Source of the DNA: Methanobacteriota archaeon
GTDB taxonomy: Archaea; Halobacteriota; Bog-38; Methanoflorentales; Methanoflorentaceae
Reading direction: 5' to 3'
Length of the DNA stretch: 10,695 nucleotides
Assembly: GCA_028679495.1 (NCBI GenBank)
Contig: JAJRBK010000066.1
Coordinates: forward strand, 1-10,695
The notes beneath the pieces are model-generated. The model was not told where the DNA came from and ran no database searches. It worked only from the letters and a program-made list of their open reading frames with translations. Of this stretch, positions 5,704-10,695 are shown piece after piece; the stretch's first letter is position 1, and each line of letters opens with the position of its first letter. The position numbers and the translations under genes were made by a program.

Positions 5704-6184
5704 GTTTTAACTCTTCCAGTTTTCCTCTCAAAACTTCGATTAAGAGCGAGTTGTCTTGAAAGTCGAGACTCGCTTGGCATACGGGGCAGATGAAGTCATA
5801 GTCGCTCGCTTTCTCAAACAAAATCCTATTGCAACTGTTTTCGCACGTATAGCACACGTTTTGCGCTTCAAAATCAAAGCGAGTTTCTAGCCGTTTTATA
5901 AGTTTTTGGGCCTCTTCATCCATATTGCGCGATATGTCACTTAGATCAACCTGCCAGAGGTATGTCAGCCACCCGCTATCTTTATCGCGCTCACGTCGAT
6001 AATTTGCGAGCCGGTTTTCATATAATATATAAAGCGTCCTTCTTACTGTATTGAGGTTCGAACCGGTTTCCTCAGCTATCTTCTCATCAGTCAATTCGTC
6101 GATAGACGCTCGTTCAATCATTTCGAGGCCGTCTTCTCCGACAAGGTTCTTTAAGTAGCCCTGAATTGCTGCATCTCTGACCAT
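5690..6184 (-). CDS. tfe: Transcription initiation factor TFE-alpha (TFIIE alpha homologue)
   Basis: TFE stabilises the open complex of archaeal RNA polymerase by binding the clamp. The 164 residues form an extended winged helix (about 1-85: IQGYLKNLVG, LTDEKIAEETGSNLNTVRRTLYILYENRLANYRR, then GWLTYLWQVD), a helical linker, and a zinc ribbon with C111 and C114 (CYTC) and C133 and C136 (CPVC). A short helical tail follows. Length and order are standard for the family. The ATG at 6184 has a TATA box (6212-6219) about 30 bp upstream, so the mRNA should be leaderless or nearly so. That makes tfe-HD a separately transcribed pair in addition to any readthrough from the ATP-grasp gene. Confidence 0.96.
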   Translation of the reverse strand: MVRDAAIQGYLKNLVGEDGLEMIERASIDELTDEKIAEETGSNLNTVRRTLYILYENRLANYRRERDKDSGWLTYLWQVDLSDISRNMDEEAQKLIKRLETRFDFEAQNVCYTCENSCNRILFEKASDYDFICPVCQASLDFQDNSLLIEVLRGKLEELKRAFE

Positions 6185-6211
6185 CGCTTCTATTGTGTAC
6201 GTTAGGGTATC

Positions 6212-6219
6212 TTATAATT
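6212..6219 (-). promoter_or_regulatory. TATA box of tfe
   Basis: On the minus strand the element reads AATTATAA, centred about 31 bp before the tfe ATG. It lies in the 49-bp gap after the ATP-grasp stop. The spacing predicts transcription start within a few bases of the ATG. Confidence 0.6.
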
Positions 6220-6233
6220 ACTGCCGCATGCCG

Positions 6234-7403
6234 TCACTGCATCAGCGGGAATTGTTCGTTTGAGTAAATACTTTTTGTAGCGCGGATATATCTCATCGCG
6301 TTGCTAAACGCGAGATCCCTGGACTTGCCGCACCCAAGTGCAGAAATAATTGGCTTTGCCCGCTCGATATGAGTTCCTTTGCGCGGCACATCCATGTAAT
6401 TCGGATGTGCACACGTCTGCGTCACTACGACATCGTGTTGCGCAAAACTAATCATCCGGCAAGCAAACCTCCTGTATAAGGGTGGGGGCATAAGCTCGCC
6501 TTGACAGCATCGTATGTGTGCATCAACGAGGTTAATGTCGAGTGAAGCCTCAATCGTGTCGAGCGTGCCTTGAAAGCGTGGGTTGATCTCAATAATCACA
6601 GGGCCGTTGCGCCCAAGAATAAAATCAAGGCCATTTGTACCTACGAGTCCTAAGTCCACGGCAACAGAACTTGATAGCTGTGACAGTTCATGCGCATAGC
6701 TCGTCCGAAGTGGCGTCAGACTGCCACAGAAGCTAAATCGCCGTAGTGCCCCTAACTCCTTAAGACCGATAAGTTGCTCGTTCACAGCTATAGTCGTAGC
6801 GTGCTCACCAGTTGAGAGAACGGACGTGCTCGCGTCCGTGCCTTGGACATACTCCTCAATAACGAACTGGTCCACTCCGTTTTCTTGATAGTTCGCAATA
6901 GCGCGCTCCAAATGCTCGCTGTCCTTCACGAGAACATTCTTAAATCCGCCGGCTCCGTGGCTTGGCTTAAGAATCACGGGAAACGGAATGTGATCATCTA
7001 ACCCAAAATGCCGCGGAACCGGATAGCCGAGGGATTCTAGCGCTCCTCGCAGCTTGTGTTTGTCATTAACAAAGTCTGCAAGCGCGGGGGGATTTCCCAC
7101 TGCGCGCGGGATACCAAGCGTTTCAAAACCAGCAGCCAGTATCGCATAATCGTAATCTAAACCCCTAACGAGTCTCTTTACATCTGCGTACTCTCCATCA
7201 GTTATCACGCCAGCGAATTCGTCTCGAATGAATCGCGTCACATCACCACATTTGAGGAGATCTGCGTCCTCGTAGTGGCTCACTGATTCAACGTAATAAC
7301 CAGCACGCTTTGCCGAGCATATGATATGTCGGGTGTTGTATCCTATGACTAAGACCCGCTGAAGTTTTCCGTCTCCGTCATGACCGTTAGCTGACTTTCT
7401 CAT
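6234..7403 (-). CDS. ATP-grasp superfamily carboxylate-amine/thiol ligase-like protein (COG2232 type)
   Basis: ATP-grasp enzymes activate a carboxylate as an acyl phosphate and join it to an amine or another nucleophile. The 389-residue protein has an N-terminal Rossmann-like part (RVLVIGYNTRHIICSAKRAGY at 16-36). The central ATP-grasp includes FPVILKPSHGAGGFKN (141-156), with the ATP-binding lysine and glycine loop, and EEYVQGTDAS (183-192). The metal-binding end is GLDFIL and VIIEINPRFQG (258-279), with E272 and N274. The substrate is unknown; it resembles the archaeal 'predicted carboligase' group rather than PurK, CarB or a biotin carboxylase. The ATG at 7403 overlaps the end of trm56 by 17 bases, with a weak GAGAG just upstream, so it is translated from the trm56 transcript. 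The last 60 residues contain several Cys/His but no clear motif. Confidence 0.82.
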   Translation of the reverse strand: MRKSANGHDGDGKLQRVLVIGYNTRHIICSAKRAGYYVESVSHYEDADLLKCGDVTRFIRDEFAGVITDGEYADVKRLVRGLDYDYAILAAGFETLGIPRAVGNPPALADFVNDKHKLRGALESLGYPVPRHFGLDDHIPFPVILKPSHGAGGFKNVLVKDSEHLERAIANYQENGVDQFVIEEYVQGTDASTSVLSTGEHATTIAVNEQLIGLKELGALRRFSFCGSLTPLRTSYAHELSQLSSSVAVDLGLVGTNGLDFILGRNGPVIIEINPRFQGTLDTIEASLDINLVDAHIRCCQGELMPPPLYRRFACRMISFAQHDVVVTQTCAHPNYMDVPRKGTHIERAKPIISALGCGKSRDLAFSNAMRYIRATKSIYSNEQFPLMQ

Positions 7404-7914
7404 CTCTCTTAGAGCCCTTGCGCTGGACGTCTCCGTTAATTCTTGTTTTTCCTTCGAAATCCGTACTCAGTTCGCGACCTTCTTGAAGGCGATCAAGAAA
7501 GATACTGAGAGCTGCAATCTCTGAGTGTGGCTGATGTGTAATCGCAACATTGTAGTCTGCTAATGTATAGAGCTCAGGCGGCACCTTCTCTGCTCCGACA
7601 GCCACCATAAGTTTATCGGCATCTATCGTATCGATCACGCTTGGAAGGTTTGCCCCGTACATGGTCAGGTGCAACACCTTCCCTCCCTTCTCCTTCCATT
7701 TGAATATCTCTTGCTTCCAGTTAACCCTATTCTTAATCCAAAAGTCCCCGCCCCAGCGTTCTACCACGTCTCGTATCGCAGCGACAACAGAATCGTCCGA
7801 ACCAACTAGCAGCATGCCTTGAGCCCCTAATGCCCTCGCACAAAGACCGACGTGTGTGGTAGTGCGTTTATCACGGTCGATTCGATGACCTAAGCGTAGG
7901 ACTACAATTTCCAT
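7387..7914 (-). CDS. trm56: tRNA (cytidine(56)-2'-O)-methyltransferase Trm56
   Basis: Trm56 is an archaeal SPOUT-class enzyme that methylates the ribose of C56 in the tRNA T-loop. The 175 residues show the family signatures: VVLRLGHRIDRDKRTTTHVGLCARALGA (4-31), VLHLTMYG (80-87), VAVGAEKVPPELYTLADYNVAITHQPHSEIAALSIFLDRL (104-143, the trefoil-knot SAM site). A short charged tail follows. The length is typical. It is the first gene of the minus-strand block and is divergent from the transglutaminase-like gene, 88 bp away. The T-loops of the tRNAs in this window all have C at position 56, so each is a possible substrate. No clear TATA box was found at the right spacing for this gene. Confidence 0.95.
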   Translation of the reverse strand: MEIVVLRLGHRIDRDKRTTTHVGLCARALGAQGMLLVGSDDSVVAAIRDVVERWGGDFWIKNRVNWKQEIFKWKEKGGKVLHLTMYGANLPSVIDTIDADKLMVAVGAEKVPPELYTLADYNVAITHQPHSEIAALSIFLDRLQEGRELSTDFEGKTRINGDVQRKGSKRDEKVS

Positions 7915-7972
7915 AACATTACGCGTATTCTAACGTTCCTGCGACAATTAACTTACAATATCAAATAAATAA

Positions 7973-7980
7973 GATATAAT
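7973..7980 (+). promoter_or_regulatory. TATA box of the transglutaminase-like gene
   Basis: GATATAAT is centred about 26-27 bp before the ATG at 8003. This is the spacing expected if transcription starts at the ATG itself, so the mRNA is probably leaderless. No Shine-Dalgarno sequence is present. Confidence 0.65.
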
Positions 7981-8002
7981 AGATAAATATTGTACACGTT
8001 TC

Positions 8003-8683
8003 ATGAGAGTGCTCGATGTTTTACGCTACAAGAAGATGATTGCTGTAATATGGATTGGGTTCATTTTGTTCCCAAATCCCGTAGTGCTCCCGCTCAATAT
8101 GTACCGTCTCTTCGAGATGCCTGTTCAACCCAGTCAAGAGGTGCGCCAAATCGCAGAAACGCTTCCCGCTAACGGCACTTTGATCGAGCATTACGTGGAT
8201 GAGCAGGTGCGTTACACGTATGATTTCCAGTCTTACGGTGTGGTGTGGTATATCCCAGCGCCTAATGACGTATTAAAATCTCAAATGGGCGACTGCAAAT
8301 CAAGGGCTGTCCTCCTGGCGAGTTTGCTTGAAGCTAAAGGGATTCCTCATTCAGTTTCTATTTCACCTGTGCATTTTTGGGTTGATTATGAAGGGAGGCC
8401 TAGCACCAATTTCTCGGTTCAGTACGAGACGCCTGAAGCTGCGATTGTTCAAAACGGCCACGTTAAGATGCCTCAAAAGGCAACAATGCTACTCTATCTG
8501 AACGCTTATATTGACATTGTGTGGACGTCAATGCCTCTTCTCAGGAAAGTCCTGCTTATCTCAGGACTAGCACTTGTCGTGCAATATGGCCATTTCAAGG
8601 AAGCAAAAATGGCCTTACGGGGTCGGTTGCTAGAAGTGATACCAAGGTTTAAGCTGTTAATGCAGCATTTATCACGGTTATGA
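8003..8683 (+). CDS. Membrane-anchored transglutaminase-like (papain-fold) protein
   Basis: The 226-residue protein has an N-terminal hydrophobic segment (about 12-32, a signal anchor after basic residues). A transglutaminase-like core lies at about 60-130. The predicted triad is C98 in MGDCKSRAVLLASLLEA, H124 in ISPVHFWV and D128 in VDYEG, with the usual order and spacing; the preceding VRYTYDFQSYG fits the fold. Residues about 160-195 are hydrophobic and could give one or two membrane segments, followed by a basic amphipathic end. Such proteins act as cysteine peptidases or acyl transferases. Most likely the domain sits on the outer face of the membrane. It stands alone, divergent from trm56 and followed by a T run and tRNA-Leu. 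The substrate is unknown. Confidence 0.8.
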   Translation: MRVLDVLRYKKMIAVIWIGFILFPNPVVLPLNMYRLFEMPVQPSQEVRQIAETLPANGTLIEHYVDEQVRYTYDFQSYGVVWYIPAPNDVLKSQMGDCKSRAVLLASLLEAKGIPHSVSISPVHFWVDYEGRPSTNFSVQYETPEAAIVQNGHVKMPQKATMLLYLNAYIDIVWTSMPLLRKVLLISGLALVVQYGHFKEAKMALRGRLLEVIPRFKLLMQHLSRL

Positions 8684-8688
8684 AGCCC

Positions 8689-8695
8689 TTTTTTT
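8689..8695 (+). terminator. Oligo-T terminator after the transglutaminase-like gene
   Basis: Seven consecutive T begin 6 bases after the stop codon, a typical archaeal termination signal. It separates this gene from tRNA-Leu, which has its own TATA box. Confidence 0.6.
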
Positions 8696-8713
8696 AACGG
8701 CGCTTCTACGAAA

Positions 8714-8722
8714 GTATATATG
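8714..8722 (+). promoter_or_regulatory. TATA box of tRNA-Leu
   Basis: GTATATATG is centred about 35 bp before the 5' end of tRNA-Leu, which fits an archaeal tRNA promoter with a leader of roughly 8-10 bases. Confidence 0.6.
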
Positions 8723-8752
8723 ACGTTGCAAGCCACACAGTAAAGTGCGTGT

Positions 8753-8837
8753 GCGGGGGTTGCCAAGCTAGGTCAAAGGCGATAGGTTCAGGGCCTATTC
8801 TCGTAGGAGTTCGTGCGTTCAAATCGCACCCCCCGCA
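8753..8837 (+). tRNA. tRNA-Leu (CAG)
   Basis: This is a class II tRNA: the acceptor GCGGGGG pairs with CCCCCGC and the discriminator is A (leucine). The anticodon stem ATAGG/CCTAT encloses the loop TTCAGGG with anticodon CAG. The variable arm has CTC GTAG GAG, and the T-arm is GTGCG TTCAAAT CGCAC. No intron is present. Confidence 0.96.
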
Positions 8838-8927
8838 TATACCCTCAACACTTATGGCCAGGTTCACACAGCTTGATGTGCTGACGACAGGGGGAGATAC
8901 GAGCTGTGCTCGATTCCATTCCTGCTT

Positions 8928-9137
8928 TCAGTCGCTCTGTGTATCTTCCCGCGTGACAAACGGATCTTCGATATACACGTCTATCATCATTTTCCGTGCT
9001 ATTTCATCTACAACATCAACCGCATCGTCATCAACGTCGAATATATTAGGGTCGTCGTTTGGATGCTCGAAATGGATGCCGTGTTCTATGAGTGCTTCTT
9101 CAAATTCAGTTGCTTTTACCACGTGAAATGTCCGCAT
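8928..9137 (-). CDS. Small acidic hypothetical protein
   Basis: This 69-residue protein is not recognised. It has 20 Asp/Glu against 5 Arg/Lys, with an Asp-rich middle (IFDVDDDAVDVVDEIARKM at about 32-50) followed by a predicted strand (IDVYIEDPF). It begins MRTFHVVKATEFEEALIEHG, which looks like a strand and a helix. It has no Cys and no membrane segment. A strong Shine-Dalgarno GGGAGG lies 6 bases before the ATG, which is why this strand was preferred over the long open frame opposite it. It stands alone between tRNA-Leu and the long gap before the dehydratase. It may be a small ferredoxin-fold-like or protein-binding factor, but that is a guess. Confidence 0.65.
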   Translation of the reverse strand: MRTFHVVKATEFEEALIEHGIHFEHPNDDPNIFDVDDDAVDVVDEIARKMMIDVYIEDPFVTREDTQSD

Positions 9138-9513
9138 GTATCGCCTCCCAAGTGCAACATAACTTAAAACCGAATTTTCATGAATATACGAGGGGCAACC
9201 TCACAGATTATGTAGCAGTGAGTTCTATAGGCCCGTATTGGCATTAAAGCGCTGCCGGTCTTAACGTTTACGTAAAGCCTCAATATCCGGCATTAACCTA
9301 GCTAGTGATGAAGCTAACGCCAAACACAACAAAAGGTCAGCAAGCTTAGCTTAAATCTGAGCTATAGGTGAAAAACAAGTATTACCAAGGTTCCCTCGTT
9401 TTGAATCACATCAGTGACGCGAACGCTTAAGCGGCGTACAATCAATGACATCTCCTCATTAATAGTCCAATAACTTTAAACGGTGCAATGACCAAAAGTA
9501 AAGCGGGTTCATC
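9138..9513. other. 376-bp stretch without a protein gene
   Basis: No coding frame with supporting signals was seen on either strand. It contains a possible box C/D RNA around 9295-9368 (listed separately), a TTTAAA element at 9475-9480 that could be the promoter of the dehydratase gene, and on the minus strand AT-rich sequence (9150-9190) likely to hold the promoter of the small acidic protein gene. Confidence 0.5.
9295..9368 (+). ncRNA. Speculative box C/D sRNA candidate
   Basis: GTGATGA (9305-9311) matches the C box and CTGA (9357-9360) the D box, 45 bases apart. TAGC before the C box (9299-9302) can pair with GCTA directly after the D box (9361-9364) as a terminal stem. This is the only TGATGA in the gene-free stretches. 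Against it, clear internal D' and C' boxes were not found, so confidence is low. Confidence 0.2.
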
Positions 9514-9886
9514 GTGCGTGAAGAAGGCGATATAGATGCATCTAGTCTAACCAAGAAGCACTGTGTTCCTTTTGAGGTAGGTACGAAGCCCTTTGATCCT
9601 GAGACCATTAACAATTTGCTGCCTATAGTGCCGAAATGGAAACTTGAGGATCAAAAAAGGATAAGCAGAAGTTTTAGATTCAAAGACTTCGTTGAATCAA
9701 TGCGTTTCATTAACGATGCGTCAAAACTGGCTAATAATGAGGGCCATCATCCAGATGGGTTTGTATCATGCAACTACGTGAAAATTAAGTTAATGACACA
9801 TAACATCGGAGGGCTCTGAGAACGATTTTATTATGGCCTCGAAAATTAGTGAAATCCTCGATAAGTATGAAGGACGAAACGGGTAG
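9514..9886 (+). pseudogene. Pterin-4a-carbinolamine dehydratase (PCD/DCoH) with a frame break at the 3' end
   Basis: PCD dehydrates 4a-hydroxy-tetrahydropterin. The open frame encodes 101 residues: a start like archaeal PCDs (LTKKHCVPFEVGTKPFDPETINNLLPIVPKWKL at 12-44), SFRFKDFVESMRFI, the active-site HHP (78-80) and LMTH (93-96), then NIGGL and TGA (9817-9819). In the +1 frame the sequence continues with ENDFIMASKISEILDKYEGR and two more residues to TAG (9884-9886), exactly the family C-terminus. So the intact gene spans 9514-9886 with one frame break at CTCTGAG. It may be a true mutation, a sequencing indel, or a recoded frameshift. The start is GTG (no other in frame) without a clear Shine-Dalgarno. 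The restored tail overlaps the thioesterase start by 20 bases. As a stand-alone product the 101-residue protein would lack the last helix. Confidence 0.85.
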
Positions 9887-10331
9887 TGGAAAAAAAGATA
9901 CGTTGGCCGCCATAAGTGAAACGCTCCAAGGTGATCAGTACGCACGCTTTGTCGGTATACGCATCGTGCGAATTGAGAAAGGTTACGCGCAAACGGAGTT
10001 GACAGTCGTTGACCACATGCTGAATTTCAATAATGTAGCTCATGGCGGCGTCATTTTTTCTTTAGCTGATGTTGCTTTTGCTGCAGCTTGCAACTCATAT
10101 AACCAGACCTCGGTCGCATTGTCCTTCCATATCGTGTACCGAAAGCCTATCAAGCTGGGGACGAGATTAGTGGCAGAGGCAAAAGAGGAGAGCGCAGGAA
10201 AAAACACCTCTTTGTACACGATTGCAGTAAAAACTGACGAAGGCCGCTTGGTTGCTTTGTGTGAAGGCCTTGCGTATAAGTTACAGTCAAAAGTAGTCGA
10301 TATTGACAATGATGGGCCCGAGGCGATTTGA
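9867..10331 (+). CDS. PaaI-family hotdog-fold acyl-CoA thioesterase
   Basis: Hotdog thioesterases of this type hydrolyse acyl-CoA, in the PaaI case aryl- or phenylacetyl-CoA-like esters. The 154-residue protein shows LQGDQYARFVGIRIVRIEKGYAQ (20-42), then the active-site region NFNNVAHGGVIFSLADVAFAAACNS (53-77) with N56, HGG at 59-61 and D68 on the central helix. The strands VALSFHIVYRKPIKLGTRLVAEA and SLYTIAVKTDEGRLVALCEGLAYKL follow. The ATG at 9867 was chosen; a GTG at 9849 in the same frame would add six residues. Either start overlaps the frameshifted tail of the dehydratase, so the two are probably one transcript. The stop lies inside the antisense tRNA-Ile T-loop, and the last six codons are tRNA sequence. 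The substrate is not predictable. Confidence 0.88.
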   Translation: MKDETGSGKKDTLAAISETLQGDQYARFVGIRIVRIEKGYAQTELTVVDHMLNFNNVAHGGVIFSLADVAFAAACNSYNQTSVALSFHIVYRKPIKLGTRLVAEAKEESAGKNTSLYTIAVKTDEGRLVALCEGLAYKLQSKVVDIDNDGPEAI

Positions 10332-10421
10332 ACGCCTGGCCTCACGGTTATCAGCCGTGCGCATATTCTCTTCCCTGAGGGGCTCTCAGGACAGAATCAA
10401 ACCTGGCTAAGCTACGGGCCC
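10313..10421 (-). tRNA. tRNA-Ile (GAU) with a 34-nt D-arm intron
   Basis: The acceptor GGGCCCG pairs with CGGGCCC and the discriminator is A. The anticodon stem CACGG/CCGTG encloses the loop CTGATAA with anticodon GAT, and the T-arm is AGGCG TTCAAAT CGCCT. The D-arm cannot close in the unspliced sequence: after GCTTAGCCAGGTTTGA come 34 extra bases, then GC. Removing them gives GCTT AGCCAGGTTT GAGC and a normal 75-nt tRNA. The 3' 19 bases overlap the end of the thioesterase gene on the other strand. Confidence 0.93.
10363..10396 (-). other. Non-canonical tRNA intron in the D-stem of tRNA-Ile
   Basis: The intron lies between positions 23 and 24 (GA|GC). It contains an inner hairpin CCTGAG/CTCAGG with loop AGCCC, then TCT/AGA. 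The flanking GTTT (exon) and GAAT (intron) form a weak 4-bp helix with two G-U pairs, between the 3-base bulges GAT and ATG. Cuts after the second base of each bulge remove exactly these 34 bases. The outer helix is weak, so the BHB is relaxed. Confidence 0.85.
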
Positions 10422-10456
10422 GCGATCTGTTGAGCATTGCCCTATAGGTTGATAGG

Positions 10457-10464
10457 ATATATAA
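10457..10464 (-). promoter_or_regulatory. TATA box of tRNA-Ile
   Basis: TTATATAT on the minus strand is centred about 40 bp before the 5' end of tRNA-Ile. The same AT-rich stretch could also work on the plus strand, about 26 bp before an ATG at 10487 and upstream of a possible structured leader of tRNA-Ala. Confidence 0.6.
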
Positions 10465-10543
10465 TAATTCTCATCATCTGGATATAATGAAGCGTCTTGG
10501 GGGTGATAGCAAAGCTGTGGCAGCTAATAAGGACAAAGCAACG

Positions 10544-10551
10544 CTTATATC
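10544..10551 (+). promoter_or_regulatory. Weak TATA-like element before tRNA-Ala
   Basis: CTTATATC lies about 58 bp before tRNA-Ala, somewhat far for a tRNA promoter. No closer TATA-like element is seen, so tRNA-Ala has either a longer leader or a promoter further up (10457-10488). Confidence 0.3.
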
Positions 10552-10605
10552 CGTTGGACCCCAAATGCTTCTGTGTATCCAGAGCGCAGGCACGCGCGAG
10601 CATCT

Positions 10606-10677
10606 GGGCCGGTAGATCAGGGGTAGATCGCTACCTTGGCATGGTAGAGGCCTCGGGTTCAATTCCCGACCGGTCCA
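10606..10677 (+). tRNA. tRNA-Ala (GGC)
   Basis: The acceptor GGGCCGG pairs with CCGGTCC and includes the G3-U70 wobble that marks alanine tRNAs; the discriminator is A. The anticodon stem CTACC/GGTAG encloses the loop TTGGCAT with anticodon GGC. The T-arm is TCGGG TTCAATT CCCGA. It is intronless and is the last feature before the window edge. Confidence 0.96.
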
Positions 10678-10695
10678 CTTAGGTATTGGCTCTAA

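Noticed and set aside
8749..9126. 125-codon plus-strand frame across tRNA-Leu and the small acidic gene
   Set aside because: It begins inside the tRNA leader, reads through the tRNA and is Ser/Thr-rich as expected for an antisense frame; the opposite strand has the strong Shine-Dalgarno.
9488..9535. 15-codon frame starting ATG just before the dehydratase start
   Set aside because: It is too short to judge and out of frame with the gene; no sign that it is translated.
10040..10345. Minus-strand frame opposite the thioesterase
   Set aside because: It is antisense to the HGG-containing thioesterase gene and overlaps the tRNA-Ile 3' end.
10474..10682. Open frames on both strands across tRNA-Ala
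   Set aside because: They read through the tRNA gene and have no conserved features.
1..10695. CRISPR array, insertion sequence or defence system
   Set aside because: No regularly spaced repeats, transposase, nuclease or toxin-antitoxin pair was found; the RHH protein is better explained by its ftsZ2 context than as an antitoxin.

Overview
This window looks like chromosomal DNA from an archaeon of the euryarchaeal/Halobacteriota type. The evidence is the gene content: RIO2 kinase, NcsA, FtsZ2 with a CdrS-like ribbon-helix-helix protein, TFE-alpha, Trm56, TATA-box promoters placed for leaderless starts, and tRNAs with bulge-helix-bulge (BHB) introns. The proteins are not strongly acidic overall, so an extreme halophile is unlikely. 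No methanogenesis or other catabolic gene is present, so the lineage cannot be fixed further. No mobile element, CRISPR array or rRNA is visible.

Layout. Positions 1-549 (minus) hold the N-terminal part of RIO2 kinase, which runs off the left edge. It is divergent from ncsA (627-1529, plus). ncsA converges on the minus-strand pair cdrS-ftsZ2 (2904-1562), with a nested hairpin between the stops. The ncsA/ftsZ2/cdrS neighbourhood is the one known from Haloferax volcanii. A plus-strand tRNA cluster follows (Tyr, Phe, Gly, Ser; 3202-3666). tRNA-Ser has a 14-nt intron, and its 3' end overlaps the stop of an antisense S4/FtsJ-type methyltransferase gene (3648-4337, minus). That gene is divergent from an HTH/ACT regulator-like gene (4401-4904, plus).

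From 5152 to 7914 a minus-strand block reads, in transcription order, trm56, an ATP-grasp protein, tfe and an HD-domain hydrolase, with short overlaps at trm56/ATP-grasp and tfe/HD. A leaderless membrane-anchored transglutaminase-like gene (8003-8683, plus) is followed by tRNA-Leu, a small acidic hypothetical protein (minus) and about 380 bp without a gene. Then come a pterin-4a-carbinolamine dehydratase gene with a frame break near its end and an overlapping PaaI-type hotdog thioesterase. The thioesterase stop lies inside the antisense tRNA-Ile gene, which has a non-canonical 34-nt intron in the D-arm. The window ends with tRNA-Ala.

The functional theme is information processing and division: ribosome maturation (RIO2), tRNA modification (NcsA, Trm56), possible RNA methylation (the S4/FtsJ protein), transcription initiation (TFE), cell division (FtsZ2 and CdrS) and seven tRNA genes. 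The points most worth a second look are the D-arm intron of tRNA-Ile, the frame break in the dehydratase, the two coding genes that end at the same place in an antisense tRNA T-loop, and a long perfect palindrome between the TATA box and tRNA-Gly.
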